Assembly (NCBI GenBank): GCA_902607435.1 | Contig: CACLJX010000006.1 | Coordinates: forward strand, 1 to 64,000 | DNA length: 64,000 nucleotides | DNA from: an uncultured Alphaproteobacteria bacterium | GTDB lineage: Bacteria; Pseudomonadota; Alphaproteobacteria; HIMB59; GCA-002718135 | Direction: 5' to 3' | Shown: positions 29,342 to 38,496 of the stretch, piece by piece | Position numbering within the stretch: the stretch's first letter is position 1 | Layout: each line of letters opens with the position of its first letter | Made by a program: the position numbers and the translations under genes | The notes under the pieces: generated by a model | Told to the model about the DNA's origin: nothing | Database searches by the model: none | The model's input: the letters and a program-made list of their open reading frames with translations, nothing else

Positions 29342-30388
29342 ATGAAAAATTTTATAATCTATGATACTAGTACAATTAAAGAGTCAATCATTAAACTAAA
29401 TGCTAATGGTGAAAAAACGCTTATCGTTACAGATAAAAATAAAATACTGTTAGGTACAGTTAGTGATGGTGATATTAGGAAATCAATTTTAAAAAAATTA
29501 GATATCAATCGTAAAGTTAAAAGTTTTTATCAAAAAAAACCCTTTTTTTTATATGAAAACAAAATAGATTTAAGTTATGTTAAAAAAATTTTATTAGATA
29601 ATAATTTTACGTTGATACCTGTTGTCAATATTAAAAAAAAATTGGTAAAAATTATTTTTCTTAAAGATTTATTAAAAAATAAGACAATAAATATACAAAC
29701 TATACCTGCTCCTGTAATTATAATGGCTGGTGGGAAAGGCAGCAGATTGGAGCCTTTTACAACAGTTTTACCAAAACCACTTTTGCCAGTAAACGGCAAA
29801 ACCGTAATTGATCATATTATTGATAATTTTCTTAGATATAAAATCAAAGATTTTGTTTTGTCAGTAAATTATAAAAGTCAAATTTTAAAAGCATTTTTTA
29901 TTGAAAAAAAGAAAAAATATAAAGTTAAATTTATTGAAGAAAATAAGCCTCTAGGTACAGCTGGTAGCTTGCGATTGTTGAAAAATAAAATTAAAACAAG
30001 TTTTTTTGTAACAAACTGTGATGTTATTTTTATGATGAATTATAAAACTGTATATGATTACCATAATGATAATAAATATGATTTGACTTTAGTAGCATGT
30101 CACAATCATTATACTATTCCTTATGGTTTGTGTTATGTTGATAAAAATAACTTACTTGAGAAAATAAATGAAAAACCAAAAATTGATTTTTTAGCTAATG
30201 GTGGATTTTATATACTGCAACCATCATTGCTGAAATTAATACCTAAAGATAAAAAATATCATATGACTGATTTAATAAATGAAGCAATAAAATTAAATAA
30301 AAAAATTGGTGTATTTCCTGTTAGTGATGAATGCATAATAGATGTAGGTCAATGGAATACTTATAGGAAAGCTCTAGGGCGTATTTGA
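29342..30388 (+). CDS. PtmE-like nucleotidyltransferase with N-terminal CBS pair
   Basis: This 348-residue protein has two CBS motifs (about residues 1-120; TVSDGDIRKSILKK is the first) followed by a sugar-1-phosphate nucleotidyltransferase domain starting PVIIMAGGKGSRLEPFT. LPVNGKTVIDHIID and VTNCDVIF supply metal and sugar contacts. In Campylobacter the equivalent PtmE is described as making GDP-glucosamine for the legionaminic pathway, so a similar GlcN-1-P guanylyltransferase role is likely here. It heads the plus-strand block that includes PtmB- and PtmA-like genes. Confidence 0.78.
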   Translation: MKNFIIYDTSTIKESIIKLNANGEKTLIVTDKNKILLGTVSDGDIRKSILKKLDINRKVKSFYQKKPFFLYENKIDLSYVKKILLDNNFTLIPVVNIKKKLVKIIFLKDLLKNKTINIQTIPAPVIIMAGGKGSRLEPFTTVLPKPLLPVNGKTVIDHIIDNFLRYKIKDFVLSVNYKSQILKAFFIEKKKKYKVKFIEENKPLGTAGSLRLLKNKIKTSFFVTNCDVIFMMNYKTVYDYHNDNKYDLTLVACHNHYTIPYGLCYVDKNNLLEKINEKPKIDFLANGGFYILQPSLLKLIPKDKKYHMTDLINEAIKLNKKIGVFPVSDECIIDVGQWNTYRKALGRI

Positions 30389-31288
30389 TTGAATAATAAA
30401 ATTTTAGTTATTGGTTACGGTTCAATTGGAAGTAGGCATGTAAGAATATTAAAAAAATTAAAAAAAAATAATAATATTAAAATATTAACTAATCAAAAAA
30501 TTGCAAATAGAGTTCAAAATTATAATGAAGCGATAACTTTTAATCCTGACTATATCATTGTAGCTACAAAAACTAATCAACACTTTAATAACTTAATTTT
30601 TATAGAAAAAAACTTTCACAAAAAAACTGTTTTAATTGAGAAGCCTCTTTTTGATTCTTATAAAAATTTTAAACCAAAAAATAACTTATATTATGTTGGA
30701 TATAATTTGAGATTTAATCCTATTTTACAAAATATCAAAAAATTAATTACAGATCAAAATATATGGACTGTTAATATTTTTTGTGGATCTTATCTTCCAG
30801 ATTGGAGACCTCATAGGGATTATAGAAATACTTATAGTTCTTCTATAGACGAAGGGGGAGGTGTTCTTTTAGATTTAAGTCATGAAATTGATTATGTTAA
30901 TTGGTTATTTGGTCCACTTAAAATACTATATACAGATGTTTCAAAAATTTCAAATTTAGATATTAATTCCGAGGATAATGCAATAATAATTGCTAAAAAT
31001 GATTTAGGTACAATAATTAATATCAGTTTAAATTATTTTACAAAAATACCAATTAGGCAAATTTTAATTGATGGAAAAAATATTTCAATTAAATCTGATT
31101 TATTTAAAAAAGAATTAACATATGTAAAAAATAACAAGATTTATAAAAATAATTATAAAAAAATGAATAAGAATTATACTTATCAAATGCAGCACAAGTC
31201 TATTTTAAGTAATAAAAATAATTTATGCAGTTATCAAAATGGTCTAGAAATACTTAAGTTAATAGATAAAATTAGAAAACATAGTTAA
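30389..31288 (+). CDS. Gfo/Idh/MocA-family oxidoreductase
   Basis: This 299-residue oxidoreductase has the Rossmann motif VIGYGSIGSRHVRIL, the family motif VLIEKPLF and the substrate loop GYNLRFNPILQ. GGGVLLDLSHEIDYVNWLFG carries the His-x-x-Asp pair. The TTG start directly abuts the stop of the PtmE-like gene, so the two are likely coupled. It precedes the CMP-sugar synthetase by 3 bp. A role in altering the legionaminic precursor is inferred from position only. Confidence 0.78.
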   Translation: MNNKILVIGYGSIGSRHVRILKKLKKNNNIKILTNQKIANRVQNYNEAITFNPDYIIVATKTNQHFNNLIFIEKNFHKKTVLIEKPLFDSYKNFKPKNNLYYVGYNLRFNPILQNIKKLITDQNIWTVNIFCGSYLPDWRPHRDYRNTYSSSIDEGGGVLLDLSHEIDYVNWLFGPLKILYTDVSKISNLDINSEDNAIIIAKNDLGTIINISLNYFTKIPIRQILIDGKNISIKSDLFKKELTYVKNNKIYKNNYKKMNKNYTYQMQHKSILSNKNNLCSYQNGLEILKLIDKIRKHS

Positions 31289-31291
31289 AGT

Positions 31292-31999
31292 ATGAATATT
31301 TTATGTACTATTTGCATGCGAGGAGGATCTAAAGGAGTTAAAAATAAAAATCTAAAAATGATTAATGGAAAGCCACTTATGTATTATACTATTGATCAAG
31401 CTATTAAATCTAAAGCATTTAAAAAAATTGTTGTATCAACTGACTCAAAAAAAATTTCTTCAATAGCAAGAAAATTGGGAGCACAAAGTTGGTTTCTTAG
31501 ACCAAAACACATGGCTAGAGATAAATCAGCTAAAATACCTGCAATAAGACATGCTTTTTTGAAGGCAGAAAGTTATTTTAAAGAACAATACGATATTCTT
31601 GTAGATTTAGATGTAACATCGCCATTAAGAAATATTAAAGATATTAAAATGGCACTAAAAAAATTTAAATACGAAAATGCTAATACACTAATTACTATTT
31701 GCGATGCTCGAAAAAATCCTTATTTTAATATGTTGGAACTCAAAAAAGGCTTTTTTAAAAAAGTAAAAAAATTAAGAAACAATAATGATATCAAAAGAAG
31801 ACAAGATGCTCCAAAAGTTTATGAAATGAATGCATCTATATATATTTGGAAAAGAGAAGCAATTATAAAGAATTTTCCACTTTTAACAAAAAAAACATCT
31901 ATATATCTCATGCCATATGAGAGATCTATTGATATTGACACAAATACTGATTTTAAATTAGTAGATTTATTAATCAAAGAAAAAAATGATAGATTATAA
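31292..31999 (+). CDS. CMP-nonulosonate cytidylyltransferase (NeuA/LegF/PtmB-like)
   Basis: This 235-residue enzyme activates a nine-carbon acid with CTP to the CMP-sugar used by transferases. The N-terminal ICMRGGSKGVKNKNLK is the CTP-binding motif, followed by KPLMYYTIDQA and VVSTDSKKI. LDVTSPLRNIKDI is the central signature and DIDTNTDFKLV the C-terminal Asp pair. It overlaps the next SDR by 14 bp. The adjacent PtmE- and PtmA-like genes favour CMP-legionaminate synthetase (PtmB/LegF). Confidence 0.85.
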   Translation: MNILCTICMRGGSKGVKNKNLKMINGKPLMYYTIDQAIKSKAFKKIVVSTDSKKISSIARKLGAQSWFLRPKHMARDKSAKIPAIRHAFLKAESYFKEQYDILVDLDVTSPLRNIKDIKMALKKFKYENANTLITICDARKNPYFNMLELKKGFFKKVKKLRNNNDIKRRQDAPKVYEMNASIYIWKREAIIKNFPLLTKKTSIYLMPYERSIDIDTNTDFKLVDLLIKEKNDRL

Positions 32000-32804
32000 T
32001 AAATTATTTTCATTAGATAAAAAATTAACTTTTATAGTAGGTTCTTCTGGGCTTATAGGTAGTGAAATTGCTAATGCTTTTAATTCTTTTGGATCAAAGT
32101 TAATTTTGCTAGATATAGATAAAGACAAAGGTATTAAACTAGAAAAAAATTTAAATAAAAATATATCAAAATCAATTTTTTATGAGTTTGATTGTTCTAA
32201 TTTATCTAATATTGAAAATGAAATTCATAAATTAATTCAAAAAAATGGTTGCCCAGATATATTTGTAAATTGCTCATATCCAAGAACTTCTGATTGGGCC
32301 AATAGCTCATTCTCCCGTATAAAATTAAAATATTTACAAGAAAATATTGATATTCATTTAAATTCTTATTCTTGGTTAGCGAAAGTAGTTGCTGAATCAA
32401 TGAAAAAGAATTTTAAAAAAGGGTCCATTATACAGTTAAGTTCAATTTATGGGATAGTTGCTCAAGATTTAAATGTTTATAAAAAAACTAAAATGCATGA
32501 AAACATGACATATTCTATAATTAAAGGAGGTATAATCAGTTTAACTAAACAAATGGCTTCATACTATGGAAAATATGGCATCAGGGTTAATTCTATTAGT
32601 CCAGGAGGAATCAAAGGACACATTGCAGGAAAAAAAATCAAACAAAGTAAAACATTTATAAAAAATTACTCTTTAAAGACACCTCTAGGTAGATTAGCTA
32701 GTCCTCATGAAATTGCAACTTCAGCACTTTTTTTAGCAAGTGAAGCTTCTTCATATATAACTGGATCTAATTTAATTGTAGATGGAGGATGGACGTCGAT
32801 TTAG
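31986..32804 (+). CDS. Short-chain dehydrogenase/reductase (PtmA-like)
   Basis: This classical SDR of 272 residues has FIVGSSGLIGSEIA for cofactor, VNCSYPRTSDW where NNAG is usual, and IIQLSSIYGIVA followed by MTYSIIKGGII with the catalytic Ser-Tyr-x-x-x-Lys. GGIKGHIAGK and GSNLIVDGGWTSI close the fold. Beside a CMP-synthetase this matches the ptmA-ptmB pair of Campylobacter flagellin glycosylation, where PtmA is also an SDR of uncertain step. Confidence 0.78.
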   Translation: MIDYNKLFSLDKKLTFIVGSSGLIGSEIANAFNSFGSKLILLDIDKDKGIKLEKNLNKNISKSIFYEFDCSNLSNIENEIHKLIQKNGCPDIFVNCSYPRTSDWANSSFSRIKLKYLQENIDIHLNSYSWLAKVVAESMKKNFKKGSIIQLSSIYGIVAQDLNVYKKTKMHENMTYSIIKGGIISLTKQMASYYGKYGIRVNSISPGGIKGHIAGKKIKQSKTFIKNYSLKTPLGRLASPHEIATSALFLASEASSYITGSNLIVDGGWTSI

Positions 32805-32921
32805 TGATTTTATTTATTAGTTTATTAAAAAAAATTATTTAAAGTTCTACAAGGTTTATATAAGTAGTAAAATCAATTAAAAAATTATAAGTAAATTAAT
32901 CAAAAAAATATTAATAAATAA

Positions 32922-34127
32922 ATGAAAAAAAAATCAAAGCATTTAGACATGCAAATTGATTTGCTGCCTAAAAAAGTAAAATGGTGTTCTAAATGCTTAA
33001 TGTCAAATCAAAGACCAAGAATAACGTTTGATAACAATGGGGTTTGTGCGGCATGCAATAATTTACAATATATTAAAAATGAAATTAATTGGGATAAAAG
33101 AAATGATGAATTTTTAAGACTTTTAGATAAACATCGAAGTAAAAATAATGATTGGGATGTTGTAGTGCCTAGTAGTGGTGGCAAAGATTCTGGTTATGTT
33201 GCTCATCAATTAAAATACAAATATGGAATGAACCCTCTGTTAGTTACTTGGAGTCCAATGAAATATACCGAAATTGGTTTCAAAAATTTTGAAAATTTAT
33301 CAGAAAGTGGTTTTACAAATATTAAATGTACTCCAAATGGACTAATACATAAAAAGCTAGCAAGACTATGTTTCGAAGAACTGGGAGATGCTTTCCATGT
33401 TTTTGTATTGGGACAAGTATATTATCCAATTCACATGGCTATTAAATTTAATATCAATCTTGTTTTTTATGGAGAAAATGGCGAGGTTGAATATGCAGGA
33501 GATCCTGAAGCCGTTGATAAACCTTATATGGATATTATTAAAAATAAAAAATGGCTTTTAGGGTATTTGAAAGGTATTTCTTTAGAAAAATTAATAAGTG
33601 TAGGGAAAAAAAAGAAAGAATATTTAAGTACTGAGGATTTTAATAACTCAGATTTAAAATTTTATAAATCACCATTAAAGAAAGATATAATACAATCAAA
33701 GATTAGTAGAATTTATTATTATAATTATTTTCACAGATGGAATCCTCAAGAAAATTTTTATTATTGTGTAGAAAATACTAAATTTATTCCAAATAATGAA
33801 AGGAGCGAAGGTACTTATTCAAAGTATTCAAGTCTTGATGATAAAATGGATGGAATGCATTATTATATGAGATATATAAAGTTTGGTCTTGGTAGGTGTG
33901 TAGAAGATGCATCGCATGAAATAAGGGATGGCCATATTACTAGAGAAGAGGGAATTGCGTTAATGAAAAAATACGAAGGAGAATTCCCAAAAAAATATTT
34001 TAAAGAATTTCTTGAATATCTTAATATTACCGAGGGGCATTTTTGGAAAGTTGTTGATTCATGGAGGTCAAAATATTTATGGAACAAAATTAATGGTAAA
34101 TGGCTTTTAAAATATCCTATTACATAA
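32922..34127 (+). CDS. N-acetyl sugar amidotransferase (PseA/WbpG-like)
   Basis: This 401-residue PP-loop ATPase replaces the oxygen of a sugar N-acetyl group with ammonia, giving an acetamidino group. The N-terminal zinc cysteines are WCSKCLMSNQRPRI and GVCAACNN, and the PP-loop is VVPSSGGKDSGYVAHQ. FYGENGEVEYAGDP and the C-terminal WRSKYLW are typical of the family. WbpG works with a dedicated HisH/HisF pair that supplies ammonia. Such a pair is encoded 5.5 kb downstream (39665-41162). Confidence 0.88.
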   Translation: MKKKSKHLDMQIDLLPKKVKWCSKCLMSNQRPRITFDNNGVCAACNNLQYIKNEINWDKRNDEFLRLLDKHRSKNNDWDVVVPSSGGKDSGYVAHQLKYKYGMNPLLVTWSPMKYTEIGFKNFENLSESGFTNIKCTPNGLIHKKLARLCFEELGDAFHVFVLGQVYYPIHMAIKFNINLVFYGENGEVEYAGDPEAVDKPYMDIIKNKKWLLGYLKGISLEKLISVGKKKKEYLSTEDFNNSDLKFYKSPLKKDIIQSKISRIYYYNYFHRWNPQENFYYCVENTKFIPNNERSEGTYSKYSSLDDKMDGMHYYMRYIKFGLGRCVEDASHEIRDGHITREEGIALMKKYEGEFPKKYFKEFLEYLNITEGHFWKVVDSWRSKYLWNKINGKWLLKYPIT

Positions 34128-34172
34128 TATTGTATATTGTGACTAAAATCTTTAAAATTTATATTTAACAAA

Positions 34173-35219
34173 ATGTCTAATTATAAAATTATTCGTAATG
34201 GTTATTTAGCAAAAAAAATTGTTATTGTGGATGGTCTTGCAGGCTGTGGAAAAACATTGATATCTCCTATTGTGTCAGCTTTTGATAGAGTTGAGCTTTT
34301 AAACTATGCTTTTGAAATTGAGTTTGTATGTAGGTTAAAAAAACTAAAAAAAATTTCAACAGATGCAACTATATCATTAATAAAAATGTTTACTGATCAT
34401 AAGTTGTATCAAACTATGATGGGCAGAGAGACAAATTTTCGATATTCGGATCTATCAGGTGTTTTTAATGATTCCAATCCATCAAGATATTTCAACAGAA
34501 TATTCACTGAGGATAATGAAATGTCAATCCCAGATAAAATTAAAAATGAAAGACCAATTTTGAATTTAACAACACATGATTTATTGAGTTATTCCCAACC
34601 TATTTTGCAGGCTTTGGCAAATAGATTAGTTTATATAGAAGTTGTAAGACATCCTCTATATATGATTATTCAGCAATCATTAAATATGGAAAGATTACTT
34701 GATAATCCAAGAGATATTCAGATAAATTTTAAATACAAAAATAAACAACTGCCATATTTTGCAAAGGGATGGGAAGATTTATTTATAAAGTCTAATAATA
34801 TTGATAAAGCAATATATTATATTTTCAAAAGTATGAAATTAAGCGAATTAACTAGGAATAAAATTAATAATTCTAGTTTTAACAATTTAATTACAATTCC
34901 TTTTGAAAAGTTTGTTTTTAGTCCTCATATATATCTAAATAAAATAGAAAAAAAATTAGGTAGTAAAATTATTAAAAGAACATTACGGACTCTTAAGAAA
35001 CAAAAAGTACCAAGAAAGAAAATTGCTGACGGAATACCACTATCAATATATAAAAGGTGTGGTTGGAAACCACCAAAAAAAAATCTTACTGAGAAAGAAG
35101 AATTAAATGTTAGAAGAAATTATTGTTTGAAACAAGGAGCTAGTGAACAAGCAATGAAAAAATTAGATGAAATTTTACATCATTATGAGAAAAAATTTTG
35201 CAAGAACATATTTAACTAA
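34173..35219 (+). CDS. P-loop NTPase, sulfotransferase/kinase-like, unknown function
   Basis: This 348-residue protein has a clear Walker A motif, VDGLAGCGKTLISP (loop at residues 21-28). YIEVVRHPLYMI resembles the PAPS-binding strand of sulfotransferases, and there is a basic C-terminal region. I cannot decide between a sulfotransferase-like and a kinase-like enzyme. It lies 2 bp before the HpaI-type aldolase and so heads a compact six-gene operon. It might phosphorylate or sulfate a sugar used there. Confidence 0.6.
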   Translation: MSNYKIIRNGYLAKKIVIVDGLAGCGKTLISPIVSAFDRVELLNYAFEIEFVCRLKKLKKISTDATISLIKMFTDHKLYQTMMGRETNFRYSDLSGVFNDSNPSRYFNRIFTEDNEMSIPDKIKNERPILNLTTHDLLSYSQPILQALANRLVYIEVVRHPLYMIIQQSLNMERLLDNPRDIQINFKYKNKQLPYFAKGWEDLFIKSNNIDKAIYYIFKSMKLSELTRNKINNSSFNNLITIPFEKFVFSPHIYLNKIEKKLGSKIIKRTLRTLKKQKVPRKKIADGIPLSIYKRCGWKPPKKNLTEKEELNVRRNYCLKQGASEQAMKKLDEILHHYEKKFCKNIFN

Positions 35220-35221
35220 AA

Positions 35222-35977
35222 ATGAGTTTAAAAAGAAAAATAAATAATAATGAATTAACAATTGGTACATGGATTACAATTAACAATCCATTAATACCTG
35301 ATATTTTATCATCAGCTGGTTTTGATTGGCTTTGTGTTGATATGGAGCATAGTGCTATTGATTTAAATGATTTGATGCTATTAATAATTTCAATTGAAAA
35401 TAATAAAATTTATCCTTTAGTCAGGGTTGGTGAGAATGATCCTAATTTAATCAAGAGAGTAATGGATATTGGTGCTTATGGAGTAATCGTCCCAAATGTT
35501 AATAATGAAAATGATGCAATTAAGGCAGTGAATTCAGTTAAATACCCTCCTCAAGGCAAAAGAGGAGTGGGTTTGTTTAGAGCTCAAAAATTTGGCAAAA
35601 AGTTTCAAAGTTATTTCAATTGGGTCAAAAAAGATAGTGTAGTAATTATTCAAATTGAACATATAGACGCTGTAAACAATATTGAAAAAATTTTTTCTGT
35701 CAAAGGTTTAGATGGTTATTTTATAGGGCCTTATGATTTGTCAAGCTCAATGGGTATAACGGGAGATTTTAAAAACAAGAAATTTCAGAATGTTATAAAA
35801 AAAATAATTGAAGCAGGAAAAAAATATAATATAACAGCAGGTTTTCATTCAGTAAATTCTGATCCAGCAGAGGCAATACAGTATAAAAAAAAAGGATTTA
35901 AAATCCTTTCCCTTAGTGTGGATGCTATTTTTCTTGGTGATAAAGCTACAGAATCACTTATGAAACTAAAAAAATAA
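35222..35977 (+). CDS. HpcH/HpaI-family pyruvate aldolase
   Basis: This 251-residue class II (metal) aldolase reversibly joins pyruvate to an aldehyde, forming 2-keto-3-deoxy (or 4-hydroxy-2-oxo) acids. All HpaI catalytic positions are visible: H43 (DMEHSAID), R68 (LVRVGEND), metal ligands E146 (IQIEHIDA) and D172 (FIGPYDLSSSMG). It lies between the P-loop gene and a CMP-sugar synthetase. Its context is surface sugar rather than aromatic degradation. A 2-keto-3-deoxy sugar acid product would suit the cyclase or the cytidylyltransferase in the same operon, but this is inference. Confidence 0.82.
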   Translation: MSLKRKINNNELTIGTWITINNPLIPDILSSAGFDWLCVDMEHSAIDLNDLMLLIISIENNKIYPLVRVGENDPNLIKRVMDIGAYGVIVPNVNNENDAIKAVNSVKYPPQGKRGVGLFRAQKFGKKFQSYFNWVKKDSVVIIQIEHIDAVNNIEKIFSVKGLDGYFIGPYDLSSSMGITGDFKNKKFQNVIKKIIEAGKKYNITAGFHSVNSDPAEAIQYKKKGFKILSLSVDAIFLGDKATESLMKLKK

Positions 35978-36003
35978 ATCATTGTTTATATATAATTAAA
36001 CTT

Positions 36004-36705
36004 ATGAAAATAATATGTATGATACCAGCAAGGATAGGAAGTAAAAGAATTAAAAAAAAGAATTTAAGGTTGATTAATAATAAACCTTTAGTCAGTTATG
36101 TTATAGAAAAAGCAAAGAAATGTAGATTATTTAGTGCAATTTACTTGAATTCTGATTCTATGGTTTTTGAAAAAATTGCAACAAAATATGGAATTAATTT
36201 TTATCATAGAAATAAAAAATTAGCTTCTGATAAATCAACAAATGATGAATTTACATTAGATTTTATGAAAAATATAAAAGGAGATATATTATTACAAATT
36301 CTTCCAACTTCTCCTCTTTTATCTACTAATGAAATTAATGATTTCACTAGATATATGATTAAAAAAAAATATGAAACATTAATTTCTGTTGAACATAAAC
36401 AAATTGCTTGTTTATATAATAATAAACCAATTAATTTTAATAGATTAAAACATAATCCACCTTCTCAAACGCTAGAACCTATAAAAGTTTATGCAAGTGT
36501 TTTAATGGGTTGGAAATATTCTAGTTTTAAAAATAATATGAATAAATATGGCTCAGCATACCATGGTGGCAAAGGCAAAATAGGATATTTTGAATTAAAA
36601 GGATTATCAACAATAGATATTGATACTGAAGAAGATTTTAGATTAGCTGAAAAAATGATTATTTCAAATAACAAAAAAATAAATTTTAAAATTAAATATG
36701 CATAA
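36004..36705 (+). CDS. Second CMP-sugar cytidylyltransferase (NeuA-like)
   Basis: This 233-residue NeuA-family enzyme has MIPARIGSKRIKKKNLRLIN, KPLVSYVIEKA, LASDKSTNDEF and LLQILPTSPLL. The Asp pair is STIDIDTEEDFRLAEK. It is clearly distinct from the LegF/PtmB-like protein at 31292, so the locus appears to activate at least two CMP-sugars. It sits in a tight operon with an aldolase, an SDR and a dehydroquinate-synthase-like cyclase. Its substrate may be the 2-keto-3-deoxy acid made there. Confidence 0.82.
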   Translation: MKIICMIPARIGSKRIKKKNLRLINNKPLVSYVIEKAKKCRLFSAIYLNSDSMVFEKIATKYGINFYHRNKKLASDKSTNDEFTLDFMKNIKGDILLQILPTSPLLSTNEINDFTRYMIKKKYETLISVEHKQIACLYNNKPINFNRLKHNPPSQTLEPIKVYASVLMGWKYSSFKNNMNKYGSAYHGGKGKIGYFELKGLSTIDIDTEEDFRLAEKMIISNNKKINFKIKYA

Positions 36706-36716
36706 TAGATGATTTT

Positions 36717-37436
36717 ATGAAAAATCAAGAAAAAACAGATTATAATTTATCATTTAAAAATAAAACAGTTTTAGTTACTGGAGCTTCCAGAGGTATTGGA
36801 TTTAATATATCTGAAGATTTTAAATATTTAGGTGCTAAAGTAATAACATTGAGTTCAAAAGATTATAACTTTTCATCTGATTATCATTTAAAAAAATTAA
36901 TAAATTACATAAAAAAAATAAAAAAAATTGATATTCTTATTAACAATGCTGGAGTAAATTTTTCAGAAGAAAATATAAATTTTTCTATAAAAAAATATGA
37001 AAAACTTATGAATATTAATTTAAAAGCACCTTTTTTGATTACTCAAGCTGTAACAAAAAAAATGATCAAATATAAGTATGGAAGGATTATTAATATATCA
37101 TCGATTTTATCAGAAAGAGTTAGGATTGGAAAATCTTCATATTCATCTTCTAAATTTGGATTAATAGGCTTTACCAAAACTCTTTCTGTTGAGTTAGCTA
37201 AATACAATATTCTTGTTAATGCTATATCACCAGGCGTAATTGCAACAGAAATGACAAAATCTATGTTAACGAAGCAACAAATTAAAAAAATAAGGAATGA
37301 AATTCCTCTTAAACGCCTTGGAAACACGAAAGATATTGCGAGTGCTGTTATATATCTTTCAAGTGATATTAACCAGTATATTACTGGACATAATCTAGTA
37401 GTTGATGGAGGTTTATTAAGTTGTTTAAATGTATAA
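36717..37436 (+). CDS. Short-chain dehydrogenase/reductase (FabG-like)
   Basis: This 239-residue classical SDR has VLVTGASRGIGFNIS, INNAGVNFS, IINISSILSERVRIG, SYSSSKFGLIGFTKTL (Tyr-x-x-x-Lys) and GHNLVVDGGLLS. It resembles 3-oxoacyl-ACP reductases in sequence, but in this operon it more likely reduces a keto sugar or cyclitol. It overlaps the cyclase start by 8 bp, so coordinated expression is expected. Confidence 0.8.
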   Translation: MKNQEKTDYNLSFKNKTVLVTGASRGIGFNISEDFKYLGAKVITLSSKDYNFSSDYHLKKLINYIKKIKKIDILINNAGVNFSEENINFSIKKYEKLMNINLKAPFLITQAVTKKMIKYKYGRIINISSILSERVRIGKSSYSSSKFGLIGFTKTLSVELAKYNILVNAISPGVIATEMTKSMLTKQQIKKIRNEIPLKRLGNTKDIASAVIYLSSDINQYITGHNLVVDGGLLSCLNV

Positions 37437-38496
37437 ATTAGAAATTAGATCTTCCCTTAAGCCATATGGTCTAGAATTAACAAACAACTACAATAAAAAT
37501 TTAAGAACAATATATTCAAAAGGTGATTTGATATTAATAGATACTAAAATTTTTATAACGTATGGATTACCAAAATTTATAAATAAATTATCTATTATTA
37601 AAATAAGTCCAAATGAATCAAAAAAAGAATATTTATACATTGTAAAAATTATATCTCATATTCTGAAAAAAAAATTTTCCAAAAGAAATAAGATTATATG
37701 TATAGGTGGAGGCATACTTCAAGATATTTGTAGTTTTATATCATTAATTTTATTTAGAGGTATTGAATGGATTTTTTTTCCTACTACATTATTATCTCAA
37801 GCTGATAGTTGTATTGGTGGAAAAATATCAATTAATTTTAATGAATATAAAAATCAAATTGGAAATTATAACCCTCCAAATTGGATATATGTAGATATGA
37901 ATTTTCTATCTACTTTAAATAAGAATCAATTCTATTCAGGTATTGGGGAAATCATGCATTTTTATTTTGTTTCAAGTAAGAAAGATTTTTTAATGATGAG
38001 ACAAAATTTTAATTTATTATTAAACAGAGATAAAAAGACTTTATTTAAAATTATATCTAGATGTCTTGAAATTAAAAAAAGATTTATAGAAATTGATGAA
38101 TTTGATAAAGGAATTAGAAATCTTCTTAATTATGGTCATACATTTGGTCATGCTATAGAATCAGTCACAAACTATACAATACCCCATGGTATTGCAGTAG
38201 CACATGGTATGAATATTGCCAATTTTATTTCTTATAAATATGGCTATTTGTCTAAAAATAATTTTAATGATATGCAAAGTTTACTTTCAATAATTTATTC
38301 ATGCAAATATCCAAAAAAATTTAATCAAAATAAATTTATGAAATTTTTATTAAAAGATAAAAAAACAATTAAAAATGAACTCAATGTAATTTTATCAAAA
38401 AAATTAGGAAAAATGTTTGTAAAAAAACAAAAATTAAATCGCAGATTTATAAAAATAATAAATAAATATTTTTGTATATACTTTAATTTTTCATGA
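37429..38496 (+). CDS. Dehydroquinate-synthase-like sugar phosphate cyclase
   Basis: This 355-residue protein belongs to the AroB/sugar-phosphate-cyclase superfamily, which uses NAD and a metal to convert a sugar phosphate into a carbocycle. Visible are CIGGGILQDICSF, FFPTTLLSQADSCIGGK with K132, R230, N234, and the metal ligands E174, H237 and H253 (NYGHTFGH, IPHGIAVAHGM). The AroB segment AEVIKYG is GEIMHFY here, so a conserved active-site Lys is His177. Location in a surface-sugar operon rather than beside shikimate genes also argues against housekeeping AroB. Product unknown. Confidence 0.75.
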   Translation: MYKLEIRSSLKPYGLELTNNYNKNLRTIYSKGDLILIDTKIFITYGLPKFINKLSIIKISPNESKKEYLYIVKIISHILKKKFSKRNKIICIGGGILQDICSFISLILFRGIEWIFFPTTLLSQADSCIGGKISINFNEYKNQIGNYNPPNWIYVDMNFLSTLNKNQFYSGIGEIMHFYFVSSKKDFLMMRQNFNLLLNRDKKTLFKIISRCLEIKKRFIEIDEFDKGIRNLLNYGHTFGHAIESVTNYTIPHGIAVAHGMNIANFISYKYGYLSKNNFNDMQSLLSIIYSCKYPKKFNQNKFMKFLLKDKKTIKNELNVILSKKLGKMFVKKQKLNRRFIKIINKYFCIYFNFS

